From: Erythrobacteraceae bacterium
GTDB lineage: Bacteria; Pseudomonadota; Alphaproteobacteria; Sphingomonadales; Sphingomonadaceae
NCBI GenBank assembly: GCA_002706445.1
Contig: PALE01000034.1
Span: 1-64,000, forward strand
Direction of reading: 5' to 3'
Length of the DNA: 64,000 nucleotides
Under the pieces are notes generated by a model, which ran no database searches, was not told the DNA's origin, and saw nothing but the letters and a program-made list of their open reading frames with translations. Below are positions 27,322 through 40,606 of the stretch, piece after piece (position 1 is the first letter of the stretch; every line of letters starts with the position of its first letter). A program made the translations under genes and the position numbers.

Positions 27322-28725
27322 ATGAACAAGCTGACAGGGCCGCTACTCAATGCGGCCCAGGCCAACAGGATAGACCATCCAGTCGCGCCGTCGCTCGAGC
27401 GTCGGCGGCTGCGCGCCTATGTGATGATGATGCTGGCCGATGCGATCGTGCTGCATCTGGCCTTTGCCGGCGCGGGCCTCGTCTACGAAGGCGTCTGGTG
27501 GTATGCCCGCAACATGCTGGCGGTGCAGGTGTTGTTGCCGGTCTATTTCACCATCGCTCTCTACAACGAAACCTATGGCGGAAAGTCGCTCGATAGCTGG
27601 ACTTTCGCCTCGAAGCGCGCGCTGACCGCGCTGCTTATTTCGGTCGCGCTGCTCAACTTCCTGGCGTTCTACACCAAGTCCAACGCCGATTTCTCGCGTG
27701 TTTCGGTCACGCTGGGTCTCGCGGCCTCGGCGGTAGCGATTGTGCTTTTGCGGCGGTTCGCAGCGCTGGTGGTCGAGAAATTCTGGGGCGGACGCACCCG
27801 TAACCTGTTGGTCATCGACGATGGCGGTTCGCACTTCACGCTCGAAGATGCTGTGCATATCACCGCCAAAGACCATTCGCTCGATCCCACCAGCCACGAT
27901 CCCTTTATGCTCGACCGGCTCGGCAAGCTTTTGCAGAATCAGGACAAGGTCGTGATTTCGACGCCCAAGGAGCGGCGCGAATATTGGGCGTTCTTGCTCA
28001 AATCGGCAGGCGTCTATGGCGAGATCGTCAGCGAGCCCGCCAATTCGCTCGGTGCGATGGGGGTGCATCGCTACGAAGATCAGGACCGCACGACCCTGGT
28101 GGTGGCGACCGGACCGTTGGGGCTGCGTTCGCGTATTTCCAAGCGGCTGTTCGACGTGGTGGTCGCTGGCAGCGCGCTGGTCGCGCTCTCGCCGCTGCTG
28201 CTTTTCATTGCTCTGCGGATCAAGCTTGAGGACGGTGGTCCGGTTCTCTTCATCCAGCGCCGGCTCGGGCGCGGGAACCAGTTCTTCAACATGCTCAAAT
28301 TCCGGTCGATGAAGGTCGAGCAGAACGATGCCAATGGCGACCGTTCGACCGCGCGCGATGACGACCGGATTACGAAGACCGGCCACTTCATCCGTCGCAC
28401 ATCGATCGACGAGCTGCCGCAGTTGATCAATGTGCTGCGCGGTGACATGTCGATTGTCGGCCCGCGTCCGCACGCGCTCGGCAGTCAGGCGGGGAACAAG
28501 TACTTCTGGGAAGTCGACGCGAAATACTGGCAGCGCCACTGCCTCAAACCGGGACTTACGGGTCTGGCCCAGGTGCGCGGTCATCGCGGCGCGACCGAAG
28601 AGGAAAAAGACCTCACCGACCGCCTGCAGTCGGACCTCGAATACATCTCCGGCTGGTCGCTGCGGCGCGATATCGAGATCGTGTTGCAGACGGTTCTCGT
28701 GCTGAAGCACGATAACGCGTTTTAG
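27322..28725 (+). CDS. Polyprenyl glycosylphosphotransferase (exopolysaccharide priming)
   Basis: A 467-residue membrane enzyme. Four N-terminal helices fall at about 35-55, 68-85, 100-118 and 130-150. A regulatory region follows, then one more membrane helix (VVAGSALVALSPLLLFIAL) and a C-terminal bacterial sugar transferase domain (PF02397). Motifs are MLKFRSMKVEQN, RRTSIDELPQLINVLRGDMSIVGPRPH and KPGLTGLAQVRG. It loads the first sugar phosphate onto undecaprenyl phosphate at the inner membrane. It is not linked to other EPS genes directly; the glycosyltransferase and ligase are 13 kb away. Confidence 0.92.
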   Translation: MNKLTGPLLNAAQANRIDHPVAPSLERRRLRAYVMMMLADAIVLHLAFAGAGLVYEGVWWYARNMLAVQVLLPVYFTIALYNETYGGKSLDSWTFASKRALTALLISVALLNFLAFYTKSNADFSRVSVTLGLAASAVAIVLLRRFAALVVEKFWGGRTRNLLVIDDGGSHFTLEDAVHITAKDHSLDPTSHDPFMLDRLGKLLQNQDKVVISTPKERREYWAFLLKSAGVYGEIVSEPANSLGAMGVHRYEDQDRTTLVVATGPLGLRSRISKRLFDVVVAGSALVALSPLLLFIALRIKLEDGGPVLFIQRRLGRGNQFFNMLKFRSMKVEQNDANGDRSTARDDDRITKTGHFIRRTSIDELPQLINVLRGDMSIVGPRPHALGSQAGNKYFWEVDAKYWQRHCLKPGLTGLAQVRGHRGATEEEKDLTDRLQSDLEYISGWSLRRDIEIVLQTVLVLKHDNAF

Positions 28726-28924
28726 CTTTTCGCGCGCTCAATCGGGCACCTGCGACTCGGCCGCGTGACCTCGCGGTCCGCTGGGCGCGGACCGAGCGAC
28801 TTCAAGCCATCGATAGATTGATAATTCGGCCTGCAAGGCCGCAAGCGCGACTGCGCGCCCGCAACGGGTCCGTAGCGAAGCGGAGGCCGTCTAGTGAGGA
28901 CGAAGGCGCGGATGCGCCTTCGGA
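28726..28924. other. Intergenic region with several strong inverted repeats
   Basis: This 200-bp gap holds no gene. It carries hairpins CGGTCCGC/GCGGACCG, GGCC/GGCC around TGCAA, and a 9-bp stem CGAAGGCGC/GCGCCTTCG near 28900-28925. None has a T run. It could be a structured RNA or a transcript end, and I cannot name a family. Confidence 0.4.
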
Positions 28925-28955
28925 ACAAAAAAGAAAAGCAAGACGTTAGTCTTGC
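28925..28955 (-). terminator. Terminator overlapping the lptA stop codon
   Basis: Read leftward, GCAAGAC-TAAC-GTCTTGC is followed by TTTTCTTTTTTG. The lptA stop TAA (28948-28946) sits in the four-base loop, so the stem begins inside the last two codons. Confidence 0.9.
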
Positions 28956-29485
28956 GGCACGTTGAATGTGCCGCTGACCCGGCCCGTCGAGCCGTCGCTA
29001 TTGGTCGCGCCGCCGCGGCCATCGACTGTCGAGAGGCCGCTTGCGAGGTCAATCACCAGTCGGCCGCCGCGCAGCGTGTCGCTGCCGCGCTTCAATTCGA
29101 CATTGCCCGACATGGTGATCACCCGCCGGTTGAAATCATAAACAGCGACATCGCCCGATGCGCGTTCGTTTCCGCGCGTGACTACAACCCCGCCATTTGC
29201 AGTGATCTGTTGCACTTCCAGCGAGCCGGCGTCGGTATAGTTCAGCAACATGCGGCTTGATCGCACGGTCAGCCCGGCCTGGTTCACCACCACGCCGCCG
29301 GTCAGCACCACGCGGTTGGCACGGTCGTCGAAATTGATGCTGCCTGCATCGAAAGAGACGGGTGCGCGGGTGTTGTGCGAGGCAAGGCCCTGCGCGTGCA
29401 GCGTCATTCCGCCCGCGAGCACCGCGCCCAGCGCGAGGCCGCCTGCCGCCCAACCCAGCGCAATCTTGCCCAATCCCGTCTTCAT
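28946..29485 (-). CDS. lptA: LptA/OstA-like lipopolysaccharide transport protein
   Basis: A periplasmic protein of about 179 residues with a signal peptide ending near TLHAQG. The OstA domain region contains SFDAGSINFDDRANRVVLTGGVVVNQAGLTVRSSRMLLNY and further beta repeats (GGVVVTRGNERASGDVAVYD, VELKRGSDTLRGGRLVIDL). LptA bridges the periplasm between LptC and LptD for LPS transport. The start could be ATG 29497 or 29485; the AAGG touching the first ATG favours the second. It is last in rnd-lptC-lptA; lptB, often next, is absent and a terminator follows. Confidence 0.9.
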   Translation of the reverse strand: MKTGLGKIALGWAAGGLALGAVLAGGMTLHAQGLASHNTRAPVSFDAGSINFDDRANRVVLTGGVVVNQAGLTVRSSRMLLNYTDAGSLEVQQITANGGVVVTRGNERASGDVAVYDFNRRVITMSGNVELKRGSDTLRGGRLVIDLASGLSTVDGRGGATNSDGSTGRVSGTFNVPQD

Positions 29486-29500
29486 CGTCCTGTCCATCCT

Positions 29501-30166
29501 TTAGGGCATCCGCAACTGGCCCGGAACCATCCGCAGCTTTGCATTGCCGTCCAGAGTAATCGTGCGCGCGTCGAGATCGCCGCGCATGCTGTTAGCGGAG
29601 AAAGTCCCCGCCGGAACCGCACCTTCGACCCCGCCTTCGCCGACCATCGTGCGGCTTTCGAGGTCGAAGGAGACCCCCTTGGCGGTCATCGCATAGCCAT
29701 CGGCGGTGCGCACGCGCAGTTCGCCGTCGACCGTGACCAGTTCTTCGTCAATGTCGTAAATCCCGCCGTCGGCGGACAGCCGCGCAGGACCGTCTTCGAG
29801 CAGCAATTGCGCCATCAGCTCGGTCATGCGCACCTTGCCCTCGGCGCTCGAGCGCTGGACTGCTTCGCCTGCGGTGATCGAGAAGGGGCGCCCGTCATTG
29901 TCGCGCCCGCGATACATGGCGTTGTCGACGCTCAAACGCTCGTCGATAACCGCGACCGAATTGCGATCGAGCAGAAAGCTGACCTCGCCGCGCGGGCTCA
30001 GGGGCGTAATGATCATCAGCGCCGCGACAACACCCACACCCATCGGCAGGGCACGCGCAAGGAAAGCGACCAGTTTGTCATGGCTGCCACCGGGCGCAGC
30101 GAAGTGCTGGCGCTTGCTCCTCAGCGCCTTGGCTTCCTGCGTTTCGATGCGGCGTTTGATCACCAT
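29501..30166 (-). CDS. lptC: LPS export ABC transporter periplasmic protein LptC
   Basis: A 221-residue bitopic protein with a cytoplasmic basic N-terminus, one membrane helix (LPMGVGVVAALMIITPL) and a periplasmic jelly-roll. DNGRPFSITAGEAVQRSSAEG and the repeats YDIDEELVTVDGELRVRTADGYAMTAKGVSFDLESRTMVGEG are typical of LptC. It hands LPS from LptBFG to LptA. It lies 27 bases downstream of rnd and 3 bases upstream of lptA, so it is operonic. Confidence 0.9.
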   Translation of the reverse strand: MVIKRRIETQEAKALRSKRQHFAAPGGSHDKLVAFLARALPMGVGVVAALMIITPLSPRGEVSFLLDRNSVAVIDERLSVDNAMYRGRDNDGRPFSITAGEAVQRSSAEGKVRMTELMAQLLLEDGPARLSADGGIYDIDEELVTVDGELRVRTADGYAMTAKGVSFDLESRTMVGEGGVEGAVPAGTFSANSMRGDLDARTITLDGNAKLRMVPGQLRMP

Positions 30167-30193
30167 GGCGAATACCCGGGGGCACGAGGCCCT

Positions 30194-30829
30194 TTAGGCG
30201 TAGTGCCCTTCGTTATGGCTGAAGATATCGCGTCCGTCCCAACCGGCGATATCGAGCACGGCGCGGGTTGGCAGGAAGTCGAAGCACGCCTGTGCAATCT
30301 CCATCCGGCCTTCGCGTTCGAGCCGCACCACCAGCTCGTCGCGCAGACGGTGGAGGTAACGCACGTCGCTCGCGGCGTAATCGCGTTGCGCTTCGGACAG
30401 TTCGGGTCCGCCCCAGTCGCTCAGCTGCTGCTGCTTCGAAATGTTTTCGCCCAGCAGTTCTTCGGTGAGATTCTTCAGCCCGTGACGGTCGGTATAAGTG
30501 CGCACCAGCTTGCTCGCGATCTTGGTGCAAAACACAGGCGCGGCCACCACGCCGAGGTAGAACTGGATCGCGGCAAGGTCGAAGCGGGCAAAGTGATACA
30601 GCTTCACGCGGTTCTCGTCGGCGAGGATGGCCGAGAGATTGGGCGCGTCATAGCTGCTGCCCGGGTTGAAGCGCACCAGATGCTCGTCCCCGCTGCCGTC
30701 GCTGATCTGCACAACGCAGAGGCGGTCGCGGTGGGTGATGAGGCCCATGGTCTCGGTGTCGACGGCCAGCGCCGACGTGCCTTGCAGCACGCCGTCGGGC
30801 AGGTCTTCTTCGTGGAAATGCACTGTCAT
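30194..30829 (-). CDS. rnd: Ribonuclease D-like 3'-5' exonuclease
   Basis: A 211-residue single-domain DEDDy exonuclease. The four acidic motifs are VDTETMGL, HFARFDLAAIQ, and the third with the Tyr in RDYAASDVRYLHRLRDEL. It lacks the HRDC domains of full-length RNase D, as is normal for this short alphaproteobacterial type. The substrate is probably structured RNA 3' ends. It heads the leftward rnd-lptC-lptA operon and is divergent from ung. Confidence 0.88.
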   Translation of the reverse strand: MTVHFHEEDLPDGVLQGTSALAVDTETMGLITHRDRLCVVQISDGSGDEHLVRFNPGSSYDAPNLSAILADENRVKLYHFARFDLAAIQFYLGVVAAPVFCTKIASKLVRTYTDRHGLKNLTEELLGENISKQQQLSDWGGPELSEAQRDYAASDVRYLHRLRDELVVRLEREGRMEIAQACFDFLPTRAVLDIAGWDGRDIFSHNEGHYA

Positions 30830-30914
30830 ATCGCGTTCCGCTTACGCCAATGGGGGATAGAGGGGAAGGGGCCTCTCGCCTGCCTGGCGCGCAGCGGTGT
30901 AGCCCTGCCTTGTC

Positions 30915-31601
30915 ATGGCCGATGATACGATCCCCGAAAGCTGGCGCGAAGCGCTCGAACCCGTGCTGCAAACGCCCGAGGCGCGCAAGCTGGGCGGCTG
31001 GCTGCGTGCCGAGGAAGAGGCGGGCAAGGTGATCTATCCGCCGCGCGGAAGCCGCCTTGCCGCGCTCGCTACAACCCCGCTTCCCGAAGTGCGCGTGGTG
31101 ATATTGGGGCAAGACCCCTACCACGGCCCCGATCAGGCGCACGGCCTCAGCTTTTCGGTGCAGGACGAGGTGCGCGTGCCGCCGAGCCTGCGCAATATCT
31201 TCAAGGAACTGGAGAGCGATCTCGGCCTGCCGCGCCCCGAGACGGGCAATCTGACCCCGTGGGCTCAGCAGGGCGTGCTCCTGCTCAACAACACGCTGAC
31301 GGTGGAGGCGGGCAAAGCGGGCAGTCACGCAGGGCGCGGCTGGGACGCGATCACCGATGCTGCGGTCGCTGCCGTGGCACAGCAGGGAAGCCCTTGCGTT
31401 TTCATCCTGTGGGGGAGCCACGCCAAGAAAAAGGCTGGCCGGGTAAAGGGGCTGGGCGCAGGCGCGCACCATCTGGTGCTGACATCGCCGCATCCTTCGC
31501 CGCTATCGGCACATTCGGGATTCTTCGGATCACGCCCCTTCAGTCAGGCCAACGCCTTTCTCGAGCGGCACGGGCGCGGAGCAATCGACTGGTCGCTCTA
31601 G
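30915..31601 (+). CDS. ung: Uracil-DNA glycosylase
   Basis: A 228-residue family 1 uracil-DNA glycosylase that removes uracil from DNA in base excision repair. The water-activating loop GQDPYHGPDQAHGLSFSV and the DNA-intercalating loop SPHPSPLSAHSGFFGSRPF are intact, together with LLLNNTLTVEAG. Length is typical. It is divergent from rnd and convergent with the TadE-like gene. Confidence 0.97.
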   Translation: MADDTIPESWREALEPVLQTPEARKLGGWLRAEEEAGKVIYPPRGSRLAALATTPLPEVRVVILGQDPYHGPDQAHGLSFSVQDEVRVPPSLRNIFKELESDLGLPRPETGNLTPWAQQGVLLLNNTLTVEAGKAGSHAGRGWDAITDAAVAAVAQQGSPCVFILWGSHAKKKAGRVKGLGAGAHHLVLTSPHPSPLSAHSGFFGSRPFSQANAFLERHGRGAIDWSL

Positions 31602-31617
31602 ACAGAGCGCGTGCCGC

Positions 31618-32058
31618 TTAGCCGACGACGAACACCGGGCGTTCGTAGGTCACCGTACCGCCGGGCAGATCGGAAATCGGCAGGAAGCTGTCGATCGTGT
31701 ATCGCAGCTCCACATCCATCTCCGTCGTACCGGTCACGCGGGTGGTGAGCTTGCGATCGATCGTCACAGTCAGATTGTCTGACTTGAGGAAATAAGGTGC
31801 CGTCGTCGCGCGGGCGAGGACAACGCGGCGGATCTGTTCGTCCGACAGCGAGTTGTCCTTCTGGTATTCGATGAGAATCTGGCGCGAGGCGTCGAGCGTG
31901 GCCGAGCGCACGGCGTTATAATTCTGCAACCAGACGCCCGCCTGAAGCACACCGAACAGCAGCAGCATGAAAACGGGTGCGAGCAGGGCGGTCTCGATCA
32001 CCATCGAGCCGCGCTTGTCCTCGCGCAAGCGGCGGAAGTGTTCGCGAACAATCCTCAT
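31618..32058 (-). CDS. TadE-like pilus assembly protein
   Basis: A 146-residue protein with a basic leader (RRLREDKRGSMVIETALLAPVFMLLLFGVLQAGVW) that fits the TadE pseudopilin pattern: a Gly before the hydrophobic stretch and Glu at +5 or so for prepilin peptidase cleavage. The rest is a small extracellular domain. The ATG at 32058 overlaps the stop of the upstream TadG-like gene (ATGA), so the track start at 32178 is not used. The other tad genes (flp, cpa, tadA) are not in this window. Confidence 0.85.
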   Translation of the reverse strand: MRIVREHFRRLREDKRGSMVIETALLAPVFMLLLFGVLQAGVWLQNYNAVRSATLDASRQILIEYQKDNSLSDEQIRRVVLARATTAPYFLKSDNLTVTIDRKLTTRVTGTTEMDVELRYTIDSFLPISDLPGGTVTYERPVFVVG

Positions 32059-33341
32059 GCCACCAGCCTTACGATTGCGGTTGAACCACCGACATTGGTC
32101 GAATCGTCGATCGGGCACAGCGTTTCGAGCGAGGCCGTTCCGATGAAGCGCATGCGGTAGGACGTCACTTTCAAGCACTGCGCGGCGATGTCGGCGGTAC
32201 CGTTGATCTTCAGATCGCCGTCGGAGAGATAGATCAGCCCTTCGATCAGTGATTCCGAATTGCCGTTCATCACGTGTTCTTGTGTCGCGTTGTTGTCGCG
32301 GTGTTCGAACACGAGGATTCCGGCAAGTTCGTCAGCCTGCGATTCATAGGGCGTGCCGATGAAGTCCGCCGCAGTCGGCGGCGTCAGGTTAAGCGCATTG
32401 CTGTTGCCGCTCCCGCCGAATTTCATATGCGCGCCGTTCTTGAGCACGAACATGACACCATTGCCGGTGAGCGAGGAATTGGCCGTGAGGTCGAGCGTGC
32501 CGCCGTCGATCACATAGATTCCCGGCGCGAACACCGTGTCGCGGGCCGATACGATGCTCGAATAAGTGCCCGGCATAAGCGAAGCCTGCTTGTTGCGGCC
32601 TTTACCTGAGCAATTGTAGCTGCGTGCGGTGTCGTTGGTGGGCGGCTCGATGTGCGAATAGATATCGACCAGTCCGTCGACATTTTCGTGTCTGACGCTT
32701 TCCAATTCTTCATTGTCGCCGATGTCGATCGTGCCGCAGGCCGCGATACTGTCGGTTTCAACGGTTGCATTGCTATCAATGGTAATCGCGTCCTCGGAGC
32801 ACGAAAGCGCGGCAAGGCCGCAGCGCGCGCTCACAATGGAGGTGCCGCCAATGTCGGTACCCGTACCCGCATCGGCCAGCGACACGAGGCAGGCATTGTA
32901 GTTTGCACCTTCTTGGAAGGTCGCCTGCGCGGACACCCGAATGGTGACTGCCGAGTTCGTGAAGAAGCTGGTGAAGGGCAGTTCGCGTGTTGCGCTCGAA
33001 ACGACAACCACCGAATTGTCCTCGCCATCGCCGAAATCGGCGATCGAGATCGTCGGCTCGGTGTCGTAAGCAGTGACCTTTTCCATGTTGGCGTCGTATT
33101 CCTGACGCGCGCGGATGGCATAGTCGTCTTCGGATTCGGAATCGGCCCGCGCCCATGCACCGGCATAAGCGGCCTGATCGACCGCATGCTGCATTTCGCG
33201 TTCCCACATGTACCACTGCGCGGTGTCGACTGCGAAACCTGCACCCCCGATCAGCAGCGGCGCGCCGGCCGCGACGATGATCATCGCGTTGCCTCGCGTG
33301 TTACTGCGCAGTTTCGAAACGAATTTTCCGAAAGCAACCAT
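32055..33341 (-). CDS. TadG-like (Flp pilus-associated) surface protein
   Basis: A 428-residue protein with an N-terminal Tad_N membrane anchor (SNTRGNAMIIVAAGAPLLIGGAGFAVDTAQWYMWEREMQHAVDQAAYAGA), the TadG pattern. A long extracellular part follows, rich in Asn, Thr and Gly, with repeats such as VETDSIAACGTIDIGDN and GGTLDLTANSSLTGNGVMFVLKNGAHMKFGGSGN, likely a beta-helical or beta-rich fold. Several Cys residues could form disulfides. Translation is coupled to the TadE-like gene downstream. Confidence 0.8.
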   Translation of the reverse strand: MVAFGKFVSKLRSNTRGNAMIIVAAGAPLLIGGAGFAVDTAQWYMWEREMQHAVDQAAYAGAWARADSESEDDYAIRARQEYDANMEKVTAYDTEPTISIADFGDGEDNSVVVVSSATRELPFTSFFTNSAVTIRVSAQATFQEGANYNACLVSLADAGTGTDIGGTSIVSARCGLAALSCSEDAITIDSNATVETDSIAACGTIDIGDNEELESVRHENVDGLVDIYSHIEPPTNDTARSYNCSGKGRNKQASLMPGTYSSIVSARDTVFAPGIYVIDGGTLDLTANSSLTGNGVMFVLKNGAHMKFGGSGNSNALNLTPPTAADFIGTPYESQADELAGILVFEHRDNNATQEHVMNGNSESLIEGLIYLSDGDLKINGTADIAAQCLKVTSYRMRFIGTASLETLCPIDDSTNVGGSTAIVRLVA

Positions 33342-33459
33342 ATTGAAAGTGGGGGTATGCAGGGGCGTTTAAGCAAAAGTAACATGCGCCCGCCGCCGTT
33401 TACGAAATGGCGACGCGAAATCGCGTAATCGATTGCGTCTCAGGAGGATGACTTTGCCT

Positions 33460-34251
33460 ATGTCCAGCGACACTGTTCTGCTTGAAACCGCCGATGGCAT
33501 CGCCACGGTCACGCTCAACCGCCCCGACGCGATGAATGCGATCAACCGCGAGTTGCGCGAACGACTTTACGAGGTGATGCAGGAGGTGGACGCTGACGAG
33601 AGCGTGCGCGTGGTCATCCTGACGGGCAGCGGCACGCGGGCTTTCACCGCCGGGCTGGATCTCAAGGAGCTGGGCAGCCAGGAAGGCGCGCTGGGTGCAG
33701 CGAACGACACCAACCCCGCGAACAATCCTGTGAAGGCGATCGAAAGCTGCTCGAAGCCCGTGATCGGCGCGATCAACGGGGTGGCGATCACCGGCGGCTT
33801 CGAAGTCGCGCTGGCCTGCGATGTGCTGATCGCGGCATCAAACGCGCGCTTTGCTGATACCCATGCGCGGGTCGGGATCGTCCCCGGCTGGGGCCTGTCG
33901 CAAAAGCTTTCGCGCATGATCGGCATCGGCCGGGCAAAGGAACTCGCCTTCACCGGCAATTTCCTCAACGCCGAAACCGCGCTCGAATGGGGGCTGGTCA
34001 ATCACGTCGTCGCACCTGACGAGCTGCTGTTCCGTGCACGCACGCTGGCCGCCGATATGGCGAGCATCGACCCGGAGTTCCTGCTGCAATACAAGCGTCT
34101 GATCGACGATGGCTACGCGGTCGCTTTCGGCGAAGGCATGGCAATCGAGGCTGGCCGATCAAGCGCAGCGAACTCCGCCGTCAGCCCCGAAGAGGTCGAA
34201 GCGCGGCGCGAAGCCGTGCAGACCCGCGGACGCGCCCGCGGGCAGGGCTGA
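33460..34251 (+). CDS. Enoyl-CoA hydratase/isomerase family protein
   Basis: A 263-residue crotonase-fold protein. The oxyanion-hole segments are RAFTAGLDLKEL and NGVAITGGFEVALACDVLIAA. The first catalytic Glu (GGFE) is present, but the second Glu of classical hydratases aligns with His in FADTHARVGIVPGWG, so it is probably not a standard enoyl-CoA hydratase. The start is uncertain: AGGAGG lies 12 bases before ATG 33460, 6 before TTG 33454, and abuts ATG 33448. It is convergent with gltD. Confidence 0.85.
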   Translation: MSSDTVLLETADGIATVTLNRPDAMNAINRELRERLYEVMQEVDADESVRVVILTGSGTRAFTAGLDLKELGSQEGALGAANDTNPANNPVKAIESCSKPVIGAINGVAITGGFEVALACDVLIAASNARFADTHARVGIVPGWGLSQKLSRMIGIGRAKELAFTGNFLNAETALEWGLVNHVVAPDELLFRARTLAADMASIDPEFLLQYKRLIDDGYAVAFGEGMAIEAGRSSAANSAVSPEEVEARREAVQTRGRARGQG

Positions 34252-34255
34252 TGCC

Positions 34256-35692
34256 TTAGCGCGGCAGTTCGCTCGTGCCCATCAGCGCCTCATCGACGCT
34301 GCGGGCACACTGGCGCCCTTCGCGGATAGCCCACACGACAAGGCTCTGCCCGCGCCGCATGTCGCCGCAGGCGAACACGTTGTCGACGCTGGTACGATAG
34401 CTGTCGGTGTCCGCATCGACATTGCCGCGCCCGGTCAGTTCAACGCCCGATTGTTCGAGCAGCCCTGCCTTGAGCGGGCCGACAAAGCCCATGGCGAGCA
34501 GGATCAGATCGGCCTTCAGCGTGAATTCGCTGCCGGCGATTTCCTGCATCTGGCCGTCCACCCACTCGACGCGGGCGCATTCGAGGCCGGTGATCTTCTC
34601 GCCGTCGCCGATCACGCGCTTGGTCAGCACGGCCCAGTCGCGCTCGACGCCTTCCTCATGGCTGGAAGAGGTGCGCAGCTTGAGCGGCCAGTCGGGCCAG
34701 GTCAGTGCCTTGTCTTCCTTTTCAGGCGGCTTGGGCATGATTTCGAGCTGGGTGACGCTGGCAGCGCCTTGACGGTTCGACGTGCCGACGCAGTCCGAGC
34801 CGGTGTCGCCGCCGCCGATCACGACGACATGCTTGCCGGTCGCGGTCAGGCTGCCGCGCGGGGCTGCGCGCTGTTCGTCATCGCCCGCATTGCGCTTGTT
34901 CTGCTGGGTCAGGAATTCCATCGCGAGCCGCACGCCGGGCATTTCCGCACCGGGAATGGCGAGCGCACGCGCATCTTCCGCGCCGCCCGAAAGCACGACC
35001 GCATCGAAGTTTTCCTGCAACGACTTGAAGGAGATGTCGACGCCGACTTCCTTCGACGTTTTGAACGTCACACCTTCGGCTTCCATCTGCACGCAGCGGC
35101 GGTTGATGAGGTGCTTTTCCATCTTGAAGTCGGGAATGCCGTAACGCAGCAGCCCGCCGACGCGGTCGTTCTTTTCAAACAGCGTCACCGAATGGCCTGC
35201 GCGCGCGAGTTGCTGCGCTGCGGCCATGCCTGCGGGGCCGGAACCGACCACAGCGACCGATTTGCCGGTCTTCTTTTCGGGAACCTGCGGCGTGATCCAG
35301 CCTTCTTCCCATCCGCGATCGACGATGGCGCATTCGATCGATTTGATGGTGACGGGCTGGTCGACGATGTTGAGCGTGCAGCTTGCCTCGCACGGGGCGG
35401 GGCAGATGCGGCCGGTGAATTCGGGGAAATTGTTGGTCGAATGCAGCATGTCGAGCGCATTCTTCCAGTCGTTTTCATAGACGAGGTGGTTCCAGTCCGG
35501 GATCATGTTGTTCACCGGACAGCCGTTGTGACAATAGGGAATCCCGCAGTTCATGCAGCGCGAAGCCTGCGCGGCCAGCGTCGCATCGTCCGGCTGGACA
35601 ACGAACTCGCGGTAATTGTTCAGCCGCTCTTTGGGATCGAGATAATCGCGCTCGCGACGATCCAGTTCGAGAAATCCGGTTTCCTTGCCCAT
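34256..35692 (-). CDS. gltD: Glutamate synthase small (beta) subunit
   Basis: A 478-residue FAD/NADPH-dependent subunit that passes electrons to GltB. The N-terminal ferredoxin-like Cys clusters [14 protein letters not shown] and CPAPCEASC bind [4Fe-4S]. The FAD site [20 protein letters not shown] and the NADPH site [15 protein letters not shown] follow. Together with GltB it makes two glutamates from glutamine and 2-oxoglutarate. It lies 13 bases after the gltB stop and belongs to the same operon. Confidence 0.97.
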   Translation of the reverse strand: MGKETGFLELDRRERDYLDPKERLNNYREFVVQPDDATLAAQASRCMNCGIPYCHNGCPVNNMIPDWNHLVYENDWKNALDMLHSTNNFPEFTGRICPAPCEASCTLNIVDQPVTIKSIECAIVDRGWEEGWITPQVPEKKTGKSVAVVGSGPAGMAAAQQLARAGHSVTLFEKNDRVGGLLRYGIPDFKMEKHLINRRCVQMEAEGVTFKTSKEVGVDISFKSLQENFDAVVLSGGAEDARALAIPGAEMPGVRLAMEFLTQQNKRNAGDDEQRAAPRGSLTATGKHVVVIGGGDTGSDCVGTSNRQGAASVTQLEIMPKPPEKEDKALTWPDWPLKLRTSSSHEEGVERDWAVLTKRVIGDGEKITGLECARVEWVDGQMQEIAGSEFTLKADLILLAMGFVGPLKAGLLEQSGVELTGRGNVDADTDSYRTSVDNVFACGDMRRGQSLVVWAIREGRQCARSVDEALMGTSELPR

Positions 35693-35705
35693 TATTCTGT
35701 AACCC

Positions 35706-40346
<4,641 letters not shown>

Positions 40347-40606
40347 GGCAAAGTCCGTCCTGTCAGATGCCCCTGCCAGAGAAGACCGGCGTATGCGGTT
40401 CGCGGCAACGGCGTGAATGTCGAGCGCATACGGCGAGCAGCCGCGACCGCGCTTCGGTTCACCTCCTATTGCCGATGGAAAAGATATTTTGCAACCGCGA
40501 AGAGCGCAGGAAAATTACACCTACGCGAAGTTTGGCTTTATTTTGATTGCTCAAATAAGTTCGAACCGGTGCTTTTGCACGCTTTTGGGGGGATTCGGAC
40601 AGATTG

